The notes beneath the pieces are model-generated. The model did no database searches and was not told the DNA's origin. It saw only the letters and a list, made by a program, of their open reading frames with translations. From contig JAKDJD010000023.1 in assembly GCA_030454085.1 (NCBI GenBank), positions 1 to 41,604 on the forward strand: a DNA stretch of 41,604 nt. The letters are read 5' to 3'. A program made the translations under genes and the position numbers. Shown here one piece after another: positions 25,227-34,318 of this stretch (within the stretch, counting starts at the first letter, position 1; each line of letters opens with the position of its first letter). Source of the stretch: Kocuria sp. (GTDB taxonomy: Bacteria; Actinomycetota; Actinomycetes; Actinomycetales; Micrococcaceae).

Positions 25227-25260
25227 TGGCGGCGGCCCCGCAGAAGCGGGACCGCCGCCA
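25227..25260. terminator. Hairpin terminator between ansP paralog 1 and the GNAT gene region
   Basis: This is a 15-bp stem with one mismatch (TGGCGGCGG-C-CCCGC paired to GCGGG-A-CCGCCGCCA) and an AGAA loop. It lies 44 bp past the permease stop. A strong T-run is missing. Confidence 0.6.
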
Positions 25261-25303
25261 GAATCGGTCCGGCAGATCGCCGAACCTCGCGCGGACTAGG
25301 GCA

Positions 25304-26824
25304 TTAGGACTTGCGATGTCCGCCGGCAGCAGGTCGGTTGGCAACCACCGGGTGCAGTCCGGTGACGCCCTCCCGCTCCGCGGCGATCTCCATGACTCGA
25401 CCACGCACGGCGAACCATCCGACGATCAGGGCCGGGATCACGATGACCATGGAGCCCAGGGTGAATGTACCCACCGGGTAGTCGAGGGCGATCAGCACGA
25501 CGACACCCGCCATGAAGAGGAGCACGAGCCAGTTGGCGTAAGGCGTCAGCGGAGCTCGGTAGTGCGGCCGCTGGTACAGCCCCTTTTTCGTCAGGGAGAC
25601 GAACTTCATGTGGCAGATAGTAATGGTCAGCCATGCGCTCATGATGCCGATCGACGCGAAGTTCAGCACGATTTCGAAGGCGCTCTCCGGAACGAAGTAG
25701 TTCAGCACCACGCCCAGCAGCGCGACGACGGCGGTGAGGCAGATGCCGCCGTACGGAACGCCGGATCGGGTGAGGTTCTGGGCGAATTTGGGCGCGGACC
25801 CGGCCATCGCCATCGAGTGCATGATGCGTCCCGTGGAGTACAGGCCCGCGTTGAGTGACGAGAGCGCCGCGGTAATCACCACGAGCTGCATGATCGGACC
25901 TGCGGCGTCGACCCCGATCGAGGAGAAGAACGTGACGAACGGGCTCTCCGTCTCGCTGAACGCGGTGTACGGGAGCAGGAGGCAGAGAAGCAGAACGGAA
26001 CCGACGTAGAACACGGCGATACGCAGAATGACCGTGTTGATCGCTTTCGGGATGATCTTTTCCGCGTTCTTGGTCTCGCCCGACGTCGTGCCGACGAGCT
26101 CAATACCGGCATAGGCGAAGACCACGCCCTGAGTAATGATCAGAGCCGGCATCAAACCGTTGGGGAAGATGCCGCCGTTGCCGGACATCAGGTGGAACCC
26201 GGTGGGCTGGCCGTTCGGGGTCCCGAAGATCACGAACACGATGCCGAGGGCCAGGAAGATGAGCAGGGCGATGACCTTGATCAGCGAGAACCAGAACTCC
26301 ATTTCGCCGAAGACCTTGACCGAGATCAGGTTCATCACGACGACGATCACGACCACCAGGAAGGCGATGACCCATTGCGGGATCGCGGCGAAGGCGTCGA
26401 AGTACTGCCCGAACCAGCGCACGTAAATCGCGATCGCGGTCGCGTCCACCACCGCCGTGGTCGCCCAGAACAGCCAATACATCCACCCCGAGAAGTACGC
26501 GGCCTTCTCACCGAAGAACTCACGGGAGTAGGAGACGAAAGAGCCAGACGAAGGCCGGTGGACCACGAGCTCGCCGAGGCAGCGGAGGATCAGATAGCCC
26601 ATGAAACCGCAGACGGCATAAACGAGGAAGAGCGAGGGTCCGGCGGAGGCCAGACGCCCTCCCGCTCCCAGGAAGAGGCCGGTGCCTATGGCACCGCCGA
26701 TGGCGATCATCTGGAGTTGGCGGGGGCCGAGCCCTTTGTGAAAACCCGCCTGTTCATCATTGAATGTCTGTTCGGTGCCGTGGCTCTGGGGCTCGGCACC
26801 GGACCGCGAAGCTTTGGATGACAT
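25304..26824 (-). CDS. Amino acid permease, AnsP-like (paralog 1 of 4)
   Basis: This 506-aa APC/AAT-family permease has 12 TM segments. It opens with GLGPRQLQMIAIGGAIGTG, then LGELVVHRPSSGSFVSYSRE, EMEFWFSLIKV, FAYAGIELVGTTSGE and SSLNAGLYSTGRI. It resembles E. coli L-asparagine permease AnsP along its length, but asparagine is only inferred, since close relatives carry D-Ser, D-Ala, Gly or GABA. The cytoplasmic tail has the shared REGVTGLHPVVANRPA segment and then ends briefly. It lies downstream of ocd on the same strand, separated by a terminator, so it has its own promoter. Confidence 0.87.
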   Translation of the reverse strand: MSSKASRSGAEPQSHGTEQTFNDEQAGFHKGLGPRQLQMIAIGGAIGTGLFLGAGGRLASAGPSLFLVYAVCGFMGYLILRCLGELVVHRPSSGSFVSYSREFFGEKAAYFSGWMYWLFWATTAVVDATAIAIYVRWFGQYFDAFAAIPQWVIAFLVVVIVVVMNLISVKVFGEMEFWFSLIKVIALLIFLALGIVFVIFGTPNGQPTGFHLMSGNGGIFPNGLMPALIITQGVVFAYAGIELVGTTSGETKNAEKIIPKAINTVILRIAVFYVGSVLLLCLLLPYTAFSETESPFVTFFSSIGVDAAGPIMQLVVITAALSSLNAGLYSTGRIMHSMAMAGSAPKFAQNLTRSGVPYGGICLTAVVALLGVVLNYFVPESAFEIVLNFASIGIMSAWLTITICHMKFVSLTKKGLYQRPHYRAPLTPYANWLVLLFMAGVVVLIALDYPVGTFTLGSMVIVIPALIVGWFAVRGRVMEIAAEREGVTGLHPVVANRPAAGGHRKS

Positions 26825-26907
26825 GGGTCAATACCTTCTCTTAGAAAACCTCGAAGGGTGTGAGTGACCGAAACGTTACCGCTCGGGTGTGACGAATATG
26901 TTACCCA

Positions 26908-26958
26908 CAAAAATGAGGGACCGTGCTGCACACCACACGGTGCGCGACACGGCCCCTC
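26908..26958 (-). terminator. Rho-independent terminator of ocd
   Basis: On the minus strand, GAGGGGCCGTG and CACGGTCCCTC form an 11-bp stem with one G-T pair, followed by ATTTTTG. It lies 23 bp after the ocd stop, and the T-run fits a classical terminator. Confidence 0.85.
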
Positions 26959-26980
26959 TCTCGACGAGGTCGGCCGACGA

Positions 26981-28009
26981 TCAGCCCACGGGCTTCATCG
27001 CATTGACCAAGGAGAACAGGTCCTTGGGGTCATCGGGGTCTGCCACGAGGTCAACGTAGCTCTGCAGTTCGGAGCCCGCGGTCGCGTCCCTGACGCACCG
27101 CAGGGCGGAGAAATCGTTGATCGCGAACCCGACGGAGTCGAAGATCGTGATGTCCTCGGCGGAAGTGCGCCCCTGCGCCTCGCCGTTGAGGACCTGCCAG
27201 AACTCCGTCACGGGGAAGTCCGGGTCCATTTGCTGGATCTCGCCCTCGACCCGGGTCTGCGGAGTGAACTCCACGAACACGTTTCCGCGATCGAGGATCT
27301 CTGCCTCCAACTCGGTCTTGCCGGGGCAGTCACCGCCCACGGCGTTCAGGTGAACGCCCGGCCGAACGTGGCGGTTCGCGAGGATCGTGTTCTGCGCCTT
27401 GTCCGCGGTACAGGTGGTGATGATGTCGGCGTCGGCCACGGCCTCGTCGACCGTATCGGCCACCGTGACACGGAATCCGAGGGGCTCGAGGTTCCGCTGA
27501 AGCTTTTCGACGGCCTGGGGATCGATGTCGTAGACCGTCAGGTCCTCGATACCCAGGGCGGCGCGGAATCCGAGGGACTGGAACTCGGACTGCGAGCCCG
27601 CGCCGATGAGTGCCATGCGCTTCGAATCCGGCCGGGCCAGCTTGCGCGCGATCATGCCCGACGTCGCGGCCGTCCTCAATGCCGTCAGCAAGGTCATCTC
27701 GGCGAGGAACGTCGGGTAGCCGTTGTCGACGTCGGCCAGCACGCCGAACGCCGTCACGGTCTGGAAACCACGCGCGGGGTTGGACGGATGTCCGTTGACG
27801 TATTTGAAGGAGTACTCCTCACCGTCCGATGTCGGCATGAGCTCGATGACGCCGAACGGAGTATGGCTGGCCACCCGCGGGGTCTTGTCGAACTTGGCCC
27901 ACCGGCTGAAATCGCGCTCGAGGTAATCCATCATCTTCCCGATGATGTTTTCCACTCCGTCGCGCTGGATCCAGCGCGCCATGTTCTGGACATCGACGAA
28001 TTGCGTCAC
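26981..28009 (-). CDS. Ornithine cyclodeaminase
   Basis: This 342-aa NAD-dependent enzyme converts L-ornithine to L-proline and ammonia. Lys69 in SFKYVNGHPSNP, the dinucleotide-binding IGAGSQSEFQS and Asp227 in GGDCPGKTEL sit at or next to the positions of the Pseudomonas putida enzyme (K69, D228). GTG 28009 with GGGAGGA upstream is chosen. The open frame to 28105 has no ribosome site. It is divergent from an Lrp/AsnC regulator, which probably controls it. Other OCD/mu-crystallin family members use different amino acids, so ornithine is likely rather than proven. Confidence 0.88.
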   Translation of the reverse strand: MTQFVDVQNMARWIQRDGVENIIGKMMDYLERDFSRWAKFDKTPRVASHTPFGVIELMPTSDGEEYSFKYVNGHPSNPARGFQTVTAFGVLADVDNGYPTFLAEMTLLTALRTAATSGMIARKLARPDSKRMALIGAGSQSEFQSLGFRAALGIEDLTVYDIDPQAVEKLQRNLEPLGFRVTVADTVDEAVADADIITTCTADKAQNTILANRHVRPGVHLNAVGGDCPGKTELEAEILDRGNVFVEFTPQTRVEGEIQQMDPDFPVTEFWQVLNGEAQGRTSAEDITIFDSVGFAINDFSALRCVRDATAGSELQSYVDLVADPDDPKDLFSLVNAMKPVG

Positions 28010-28049
28010 GGCAATCCTCCCTCTCAAAGTGACTCGTGTTCCTATCGAC

Positions 28050-28066
28050 AGTGTAATATCCACACT
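28050..28066. promoter_or_regulatory. Possible Lrp-type operator between ocd and its regulator
   Basis: The interrupted palindrome AGTGT-N7-ACACT lies in the 136-bp divergent region, 41 bp before the ocd start. Its size and AT-rich centre suit an Lrp/AsnC site. No clear promoter could be assigned to either gene. Confidence 0.45.
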
Positions 28067-28145
28067 CTTTGACCGAAACGGACAATCAAACAACACATTT
28101 CGCACAACATGAGCAGATTACGATCCATGAGTTAGCATTCTGTTC

Positions 28146-28577
28146 ATGGCAAAGACTTCAGATCTTGATCGACGACTCATTGCGGCCCTGCGCAAGGACG
28201 GCCGCGCCTCCATCGCGGCCCTATCCGAAGAGCTCGGCGTATCCCGAGCCACCGTCACCAAACGCATCGATTCCCTCACGGCCCGCGGCATCATCGTGGG
28301 TTTCAGCGTGCGGGTCAGGGACTACGCCGAGGCCTCACAGGTCCGAGCGATATCCCTCATCGAGGTCGAGGGACGGACCACCGATCACGTCATCAATGAG
28401 CTGAGAGGCTTGCCCGAAATCCTCGCGCTCCACACGACCAACGGTGGATGGGACCTCGTCGCCGAGATGCAGTGCGTCGATCTCCAGGACTTCGACGCCG
28501 TACTCAAGTCCATTCGGGGGATCTCCGGTGTGGTCAACAGCGAGACGAGTCTCTTGCTGAGCTCCGTGGTCAGGTAG
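28146..28577 (+). CDS. Lrp/AsnC-family regulator
   Basis: This 143-aa protein starts with a winged HTH (LDRRLIAALRKDGRASIAAL, SEELGVSRATVTKRIDSLTA) and ends with a RAM ligand-binding domain (AISLIEVEGR to EILALHTTNGGWDLVAEMQC). It probably senses ornithine, arginine or another amino acid and controls the divergent ocd gene. The ATG has no clear ribosome site. Confidence 0.88.
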   Translation: MAKTSDLDRRLIAALRKDGRASIAALSEELGVSRATVTKRIDSLTARGIIVGFSVRVRDYAEASQVRAISLIEVEGRTTDHVINELRGLPEILALHTTNGGWDLVAEMQCVDLQDFDAVLKSIRGISGVVNSETSLLLSSVVR

Positions 28578-28656
28578 GAGTGCAGAGCTCCGCCGAGGCC
28601 CAACGGCGCGAGCGTCGACACCACCCCGGACGCACCATGCTTGCGGTTTTGTAAGT

Positions 28657-28667
28657 AGTTAGTAACT
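28657..28667. promoter_or_regulatory. Probable TetR operator
   Basis: AGTTAGTAACT is an 11-bp palindrome followed by a further TAACT, 14 bp before the tetR ATG. It lies beside TAACTG, a weak -10 box spaced 16 bp from TTGCGG (28641-28646). Its position suits autorepression. Confidence 0.5.
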
Positions 28668-28681
28668 GGTAACTTCTGGGC

Positions 28682-29254
28682 ATGGTCGAAAGAATGAGCC
28701 GCTCGAAGCGACGAGCACAGATAGCGGAGATCGCGGCCGAGGAGTTTGCCGCACACGGCCTTCACGGCGCCTCGACGGAGGCCATCGCGAAGAAGGCCGG
28801 AATCTCCCAGGCGTACGTGTTCCGCATCTTCGGGACGAAGAAAGCTCTGTTTCTCGAGCTGATCCAAGAGGCCTTCGGGCGAGTCACGGAAGGCATGCAG
28901 AAGTCCGCCGGAGCGGACACGGGCCTCACGGCTTTGTCCGAGATGGGACAGCAGTACTACGACTCGCTCGCCGACCGAACGAATCTGTTGCTCCAACTCC
29001 AGGGACTGGCAGCCTGCGGTGACCCCGAGATCCAGGACGCCGTGCGACAAAGTTTCGGGGACATGTGGACGGCGGTCGCTGGGACCACAGGCTTGGACCC
29101 GGTCACGGTCAAGACATTCCTCGCCTACGGCATGTTGCTGAACTCCGGAGCGGCCATGGACGTCGAAGCACTCGACGAGGAATGGGCCGAGGGCATTCGG
29201 ACACGAATCCGCCCGGACCTGTTCCGCCACATCACCGGGGAGACGAATCAATGA
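28682..29254 (+). CDS. TetR-family regulator of the downstream MFS exporter
   Basis: This 190-aa protein has an N-terminal TetR HTH (IAEIAAEEFAAHGLHGASTE, then AIAKKAGISQAYVFRIFGTK) and a helical ligand domain of normal length. Its stop overlaps the start of the MFS gene as ATGA, so the two are translated together. It should repress this operon until a toxic ligand, probably an exporter substrate, binds. ATG 28694 is an alternative start. Confidence 0.9.
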   Translation: MVERMSRSKRRAQIAEIAAEEFAAHGLHGASTEAIAKKAGISQAYVFRIFGTKKALFLELIQEAFGRVTEGMQKSAGADTGLTALSEMGQQYYDSLADRTNLLLQLQGLAACGDPEIQDAVRQSFGDMWTAVAGTTGLDPVTVKTFLAYGMLLNSGAAMDVEALDEEWAEGIRTRIRPDLFRHITGETNQ

Positions 29255-30636
29255 CCTCGGCCTCGAGTCGTCGCGGCGCACCCCCCGGACTTGGTCCGGC
29301 CATCGTCGTCGTCGCGTTTCTGGGAGCAGTGATCGGAGGCGTCGGCGCACCCCTCATCACCTCAGTCGCCATCCACATCGGGACAAGCCTCGAAGCGGCA
29401 CAGTGGTCGCTCACGATCACCCTGTTCTCTGGCGCCGTGACCGCTCCGGTTCTGGGGCGACTCGGCACGGGTCCACATCGGAGAAGCTCGCTCCTGATCG
29501 CCCTCTCTCTGGTGGCTGCGGGTGGTTTGCTGACCACATGCCCCGGGCCGTTGTGGCTCCTGATGATCGGTCGCGCATTCCAGGGATTCGGCCTGGGCGT
29601 CACGGCTCTCCTCATGGGCATCGCGAGGGATCACCTCCCGGAGAAGCAGGCCGAGTCGACGATCGCGATCGTCTCGGTCGCCTCCACGGTCGGGATCGGC
29701 ATCGCCTACCCCTTGATGGGCCTGATCAACGAGGCAGCGGGACTCCGCGTCGCCTTCGGCACGGGATTTCTTCTGTCCCTGGCTGCGGTGCTCGTCGCGT
29801 GGAAATTCGTTCCACGAGACCGGCCGGGTCCTGCTGCTCGTGTTGATGTGCCTGGTGCGGTGCTTCTTGCACTCGGCATCCTGGGGGCTCTGCTGGTTCT
29901 GGCCCAGCCCTCGGTGTGGCGGCCCGCCTGGCTGGGTCTCTCGATCGTGATCGCATCCGCCGCCGCGTTCATCGCATGGGTCGCGGTCGAACGGCGCACG
30001 GCCGAACCCCTGGTGAACCTGGCCGTCCTCCGGAACAGCGGCGCCTTGCGTGCGAATGCCGCCATGCTCGTCTCGGGAGCAGGCATGTACCTGTTGTTCT
30101 CGTTGCTCACGCGGTATGTTCAGACACCGACCGCGGCCGGATACGGGTTCGGGCTCTCCGGCGTCCTTGGCGGTGCCGTCCTGATTCCCTTTTCCGCCGT
30201 GGGGCTCGGGGCAGGCCGCCTCACGCCAGTCCTCAGGAGTCGCGTGTCGCCCCCATGGATATTCACGATATATGCCGCTTCGGTAATGCTCGCCGCCTGC
30301 ATCTTCGCTCTCGCGCAGGATTCGCTCCTCGTGGCGTTGGCTTCGATGGCGGTTCTCGGTTTCGGCGTCGGCGGGGCGTCGTCCATCATGCCGCGACTCG
30401 TGCTCGAGGGCGTACCCCAGCAGGAATCCTCCAGCGTCCTGTCCCTCAACCAGATCGCACGCACTGCCGGCTTCAGCGCAGGGAGCGCCGTCGCCGGCCT
30501 CCTCCTCGCCACCGCAACGACGAAGGGGGCCGTATTCCCGACAGAGCACGGCTATTCGACGGCCGCTGTCTGCGTCGTCATTCCGCTGCTGATCGGCGTT
30601 GCCCTGGTCCTCCCCCGCAGAGGCCGACAAACGTAG
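29251..30636 (+). CDS. MFS drug exporter, DHA2-like
   Basis: This 461-aa protein has about 14 TM segments. The N-terminal half has ITLFSGAVTAPVLGRLGTG in loop 2-3 and GRAFQGFGLGVTALLMGIA as the TM4-5 segment, typical of proton-driven drug efflux. The C-terminal half has SSVLSLNQIARTAGFSAGSA, a DHA2-type segment. The substrate is unknown. It forms an operon with the TetR gene, with a 4-bp overlap. Confidence 0.88.
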   Translation: MTSASSRRGAPPGLGPAIVVVAFLGAVIGGVGAPLITSVAIHIGTSLEAAQWSLTITLFSGAVTAPVLGRLGTGPHRRSSLLIALSLVAAGGLLTTCPGPLWLLMIGRAFQGFGLGVTALLMGIARDHLPEKQAESTIAIVSVASTVGIGIAYPLMGLINEAAGLRVAFGTGFLLSLAAVLVAWKFVPRDRPGPAARVDVPGAVLLALGILGALLVLAQPSVWRPAWLGLSIVIASAAAFIAWVAVERRTAEPLVNLAVLRNSGALRANAAMLVSGAGMYLLFSLLTRYVQTPTAAGYGFGLSGVLGGAVLIPFSAVGLGAGRLTPVLRSRVSPPWIFTIYAASVMLAACIFALAQDSLLVALASMAVLGFGVGGASSIMPRLVLEGVPQQESSSVLSLNQIARTAGFSAGSAVAGLLLATATTKGAVFPTEHGYSTAAVCVVIPLLIGVALVLPRRGRQT

Positions 30637-30640
30637 GCCA

Positions 30641-30679
30641 CGACCGCGCACGGTGACTGGTAGCCACCGCGCTCGGTCG
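30641..30679. terminator. Hairpin between convergent MFS exporter and ansP paralog 2
   Basis: Positions 30641-30656 and 30664-30679 can pair with about 13 matches (CGACCG at the base, CGGTG near the loop). There is no T-run, so this is a weak terminator candidate. Confidence 0.4.
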
Positions 30680-30697
30680 CGGCCGTGAGGGCCGCCG

Positions 30698-32284
30698 TCA
30701 GTCCTCGTCGTCGTGCTCGTCGTGAATCTCCGGGGAGATCACGGCCCGAGCCTGGTGCGGGTGGTGCGGGTGCTTGGTCTCAGCGGCCGGACGTGCGGCG
30801 ACGATCGGGTGTGTCCCCGTGACGCCCTCACGCTCCGCGGCCAACTCCATCACCCGGTCCCTGACGAGGAACCAGCCGCCAACGAGCAACGGGATCAGGA
30901 TCAGCATGGAACCCAACGTGTATGTTCCCACGGGGTAGTCAATGGCCATGAGGACCAGAACGGCGACGAGGAACGCGACCGTCATCCAGTTGGTCCATGG
31001 TGCCAGGGGCGCCCGATAGCGGGGTCGTGTGTACAGGCCCTTCTCGGAAAGGCTCACGAACTTCTTGTGGGAGAGCGTCACCGCGGCCCATGAGGCCATC
31101 GTTCCGAGTGCAGAAATGTTGAGCACGATCTCGAAGGCCTGCTCCGGAACGAAGTAGTTCAGGATGACGCCGATCAGTGACACCACGGCGGTCAGGCAGA
31201 TTCCGCCGAAGGGCACACCCGACGAATTGAGCTTCGCCGCGAACTTGGGAGCCGACCCGGCCATGGCCATCGAGTGCAGGATGCGGCCCGTGGAGTAGAG
31301 CCCGGCGTTGAGCGACGAGAGGGCGGCGGTGATGACGACCAACTGGACGATGGGTCCGGCGGCGTCGACACCGATCGAGGAGAAGAACGTCACGAAGGGC
31401 GATTCCTTCTCACTGTAAGCGGTGTACGGCATCAGCATGCACAGCAAGAGCACGGATCCGACATAGAAGACCGCGATGCGCAAGATCACGGTGTTGATCG
31501 CTCTGGGGATGACCTTCTCCGGGTTCCGGGTCTCCCCCGACGTCGTCCCCACGAGCTCGATGCCGGCGTAGGCGAAGACGACCCCCTGGACCACCACGAG
31601 CGCGGCGAGCCCGCCGGAGGGGAAAAGGCCCCCATGGTCCGTGATGAGGTGAATGCCGGTGGGCTCACCATTCGGCGATCCGAAGATCACGAAGATGATG
31701 CCGAGCACCAGGAAGAGGACCAAGGTCGCGACCTTGATGAGCGAGAACCAGAATTCCATCTCACCGAATACTTTGACAGAAATGAGGTTGGTGATCAGCA
31801 CGATCGCGACGACGGCCAGTGCACAGACCCACTGCGGAATGTTTCCGACGAAATCACTGTATTTGGCGAACCAGCGCACGTAGATCGCGATCGCCGTCGC
31901 GTCGGCCACCGCCGTCATGGCCCAGTTCAGCCAGTACAACCAGCCCGACACGTACGCGGCCTTCTCCCCATAGAACTCTCGGGTGTAGGAAACGAACGAA
32001 CCGGAGGAGGGTCGGTGGCACACCAGCTCCCCCAGCGAGCGGAGCATGAGGTATCCGAAGAATCCACAAACTCCGTAGATGATGAAAAGCGAGGGACCGG
32101 CCGAGGCCAGGCGTCCGCCCGCCCCCAGGAAGAGACCGGTGCCAATAGCCCCACCGATCGCGATCATTTGGAGCTGGCGGGCTCCGAGCCCCTTGTGGAG
32201 CCCCGCGTCCTCGTTGGCCACCACCCCGGCAGTGCCGTTGCTGCTCGGAGCAGGACGATTATCAGGCGCAGATGTCGATGACAT
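30698..32284 (-). CDS. Amino acid permease, AnsP-like (paralog 2 of 4)
   Basis: This 528-aa permease is very similar to paralog 1 through the 12-TM core (LGELVCHRPSSGSFVSYTRE, EMEFWFSLIKV, FAYAGIELVGTTSGE). Most differences lie in the ends. The tail after REGVTGTHPIVAARPAA is His-rich and then strongly acidic, ending HDEHDDED. The start has AAGGT upstream. It is separated from paralog 3 by a 230-bp gap with a 9-bp inverted repeat. The substrate is unknown; asparagine or another small neutral amino acid is likely by family. Confidence 0.87.
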   Translation of the reverse strand: MSSTSAPDNRPAPSSNGTAGVVANEDAGLHKGLGARQLQMIAIGGAIGTGLFLGAGGRLASAGPSLFIIYGVCGFFGYLMLRSLGELVCHRPSSGSFVSYTREFYGEKAAYVSGWLYWLNWAMTAVADATAIAIYVRWFAKYSDFVGNIPQWVCALAVVAIVLITNLISVKVFGEMEFWFSLIKVATLVLFLVLGIIFVIFGSPNGEPTGIHLITDHGGLFPSGGLAALVVVQGVVFAYAGIELVGTTSGETRNPEKVIPRAINTVILRIAVFYVGSVLLLCMLMPYTAYSEKESPFVTFFSSIGVDAAGPIVQLVVITAALSSLNAGLYSTGRILHSMAMAGSAPKFAAKLNSSGVPFGGICLTAVVSLIGVILNYFVPEQAFEIVLNISALGTMASWAAVTLSHKKFVSLSEKGLYTRPRYRAPLAPWTNWMTVAFLVAVLVLMAIDYPVGTYTLGSMLILIPLLVGGWFLVRDRVMELAAEREGVTGTHPIVAARPAAETKHPHHPHQARAVISPEIHDEHDDED

Positions 32285-32330
32285 TGTTCAACCTTCAGGT
32301 CAGGGAGCAACCACGCGCGCAACCGGGCAT

Positions 32331-32378
32331 CCCGCCGGTCCGCACGAACGGTGCTCTGCTCGAAATATCACCGGCGGG
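32331..32378 (-). other. Inverted repeat between ansP paralogs 3 and 2
   Basis: CCCGCCGGT (32331-32339) and ACCGGCGGG (32370-32378) form a perfect 9-bp stem with a 30-bp loop. It may end the upstream permease transcript or regulate the leader of the next one. The rest of 32285-32514 shows only a short GGGGT-C-ACCCC palindrome at 32444-32454. Confidence 0.4.
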
Positions 32379-32514
32379 AAGAGGACGATCTCACGACACT
32401 GTGGTTCACCTCACCCGAGCGGTTCACTGTGGAAGCTTACCTCGGGGTCACCCCAGAATGCGCCAGCACCGAGGACTGCACCGTGTTCGGCGTGGGCGCC
32501 GAGGCACCGGCCGG

Positions 32515-34095
32515 CTATTCGTCGTCTTCGTCGTCGTCGAGGCGGATGGTGGTGTTGGAGCGTCCGTGGTCGAACGGTTCATCGGCGTCCTCCGTGGTCG
32601 GCCACTGCGCGACCACCGGGAACTGGCCCGTATAGCCCTCGCGCTGCGCCGCAACCTCCATCACCCGGCGCCGAACCATGAACCAACCGATGATGAGCAA
32701 GGGAATGATGATGAGCATGGAGGCCAACGTGTAGGTGCCCACGGGATAGTCGAAGGCGATCAGGATCATGACCGCCACGAAGAACGCCATGGTGATCCAG
32801 TTGGTGAAGGGGGCCAACGGCGCCCGGTACTTCGGGCGCTGATACAGGCCCTTCTTGGCCAGCGACACGAATTTCTGGTGCGGCAGGGTGATAGCGGCCC
32901 AACCGACAATGATCCCGACGGCCGACATGTTCAGCACGATCTCGAAGGCCGCCTCCGGGACAAAGTAATTCAGCACGACGCCGAGCATCCCCACGCCCGT
33001 GGTCAACAGAATCCCCACGAACGGGACCCCGCCCTTGGTCAGCTTCTGCGCGACGCGCGGAGCCGAGCCTGCCATCGCCATCGAATGGACGATGCGACCG
33101 GTCGAGTAGAGACCGGCGTTGAGGGACGAGAGCGCGGCCGTGATGACCACGAGCTGCATGATCGGCCCGGCGGCGTCGACCCCGATCGAGGCGAAGAATG
33201 TGACGAACGGGGATTCGTCATCGCTGTACTGCGTATAGGGCAGCAAGAGGCAGAGGAGCAGGACGGAGCCCACGTAAAACACCGCGATCCTGAGGATCAC
33301 GGAGTTGATCGCGCGGGGGATAACGCGTGCGGGCTCTTGCGTCTCGCCCGAGGCGGTGCCGACGAGTTCGATACCCGAATAGGCGAAGACCACGCCCTGT
33401 GAGACCACCAATGCGGCCAAGAGGCCGTTGGGGAGCATGCCGCCGCTCTGAGAGATCAGGCTGAACCCGGTCGGCTCCCCCGAGGGCGACCCGAAAATCA
33501 CGAAGAGGATGCCCACGACCATGAATGCGACCAGGGCCGCAACCTTGACGATCGCGAACCAGAATTCCATCTCGCCGAAGACCTTCACCGAGATGAGGTT
33601 CATGACCGTGACCGCCGCGATCACCAGGAACGCGAGCACCCACTGCGGGACGGAGCCGATGAAGTCGATGTACTGGCCGAACCACCTGATGTAGATGGCC
33701 ATCGCGGTTGCGTCCACGATCGTTGTGGTTGCCCAGCTCAACCAGTACATCCACCCGGTGAAGTAGGCCGACTTCTCACCGAAGAACTCGCGACAGTAAG
33801 AGACGAAGGAGCCCGACGACGGCCGGTGCACCACGAGTTCACCCAACTGGCGCAGGATCAAGTATCCGAAGAATCCGGCCACGGCATAAAGGATGAACAG
33901 GGTCGGGCCGGCCGACTCGAGGCGGCCACCCGTCCCGAGGAACAAACCCGTACCGATCGAACCGCCGATAGCGATCATCTGGAGTTGGCGAGGGCTCAGG
34001 CCCTTCTTGAACCCCTCCTGCTCGGCTTCGAATTGGTTCTGCGCGGCTTCGGGTGAACGACTCGCCGCCGACGAGTCCGAGCCGGATGCTGCCAT
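32515..34095 (-). CDS. Amino acid permease, AnsP-like (paralog 3 of 4)
   Basis: This 526-aa permease has the same 12-TM core (GLSPRQLQMIAIGGSIGTG, LGELVVHRPSSGSFVSYCRE, FAYSGIELVGTASGE). It is the most divergent of the four at the TM8-9 loop and in the tail. After REGYTGQFPVVAQWP the tail runs through a Thr/Ser patch to DDDEDDE. The start has a strong GGGAGGA site. It lies upstream of paralog 2 on the same strand. Confidence 0.87.
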   Translation of the reverse strand: MAASGSDSSAASRSPEAAQNQFEAEQEGFKKGLSPRQLQMIAIGGSIGTGLFLGTGGRLESAGPTLFILYAVAGFFGYLILRQLGELVVHRPSSGSFVSYCREFFGEKSAYFTGWMYWLSWATTTIVDATAMAIYIRWFGQYIDFIGSVPQWVLAFLVIAAVTVMNLISVKVFGEMEFWFAIVKVAALVAFMVVGILFVIFGSPSGEPTGFSLISQSGGMLPNGLLAALVVSQGVVFAYSGIELVGTASGETQEPARVIPRAINSVILRIAVFYVGSVLLLCLLLPYTQYSDDESPFVTFFASIGVDAAGPIMQLVVITAALSSLNAGLYSTGRIVHSMAMAGSAPRVAQKLTKGGVPFVGILLTTGVGMLGVVLNYFVPEAAFEIVLNMSAVGIIVGWAAITLPHQKFVSLAKKGLYQRPKYRAPLAPFTNWITMAFFVAVMILIAFDYPVGTYTLASMLIIIPLLIIGWFMVRRRVMEVAAQREGYTGQFPVVAQWPTTEDADEPFDHGRSNTTIRLDDDEDDE

Positions 34096-34182
34096 GGGGT
34101 CCTCCCGTTGCTTGGAATCTGAACCTTACACGGTCCGCGAAATATCGCTCCACAGCCTACCGCGATGCTCGGACTCGTGTAA

Positions 34183-34211
34183 CCCAAAACACAACAAATG
34201 TTGTTTTGGGG
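34183..34211. other. AT-rich hairpin between ansP paralog 3 and ilvD
   Basis: CCCAAAAC-AC-AAC pairs with GTTGTTTTGGG around an AAAT loop, with a 2-nt bulge. It is about 108 bp beyond the ilvD stop and 88 bp upstream of the permease. It may be a late terminator or an operator. TTACACG (34126-34132) and CGTGTAA (34176-34182) flank this region as a wider inverted repeat. Confidence 0.4.
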
Positions 34212-34235
34212 GAAACCCCTTCATAGGACCCCAGG

Positions 34236-34308
34236 CCCGCGCGAGGTGGCAACCATGTGCGGCCTGTGGCCCAATTTCCGCACCAAACTGCCGCCTCGGC
34301 GCGCGGGG
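34236..34308. repeat. REP-like palindromic element, copy A
   Basis: Two inverted units, GAGGTGGCAACCATGTGCGG (34243-34262) and CCGCACCAAACTGCCGCCTC (34278-34297), are enclosed by CCCGCGCG/CGCGCGGGG arms. The same unit occurs four more times at 41353-41468. It lies between ilvD and ansP paralog 3. Confidence 0.7.
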
Positions 34309-34318
34309 AGGGACCGAC

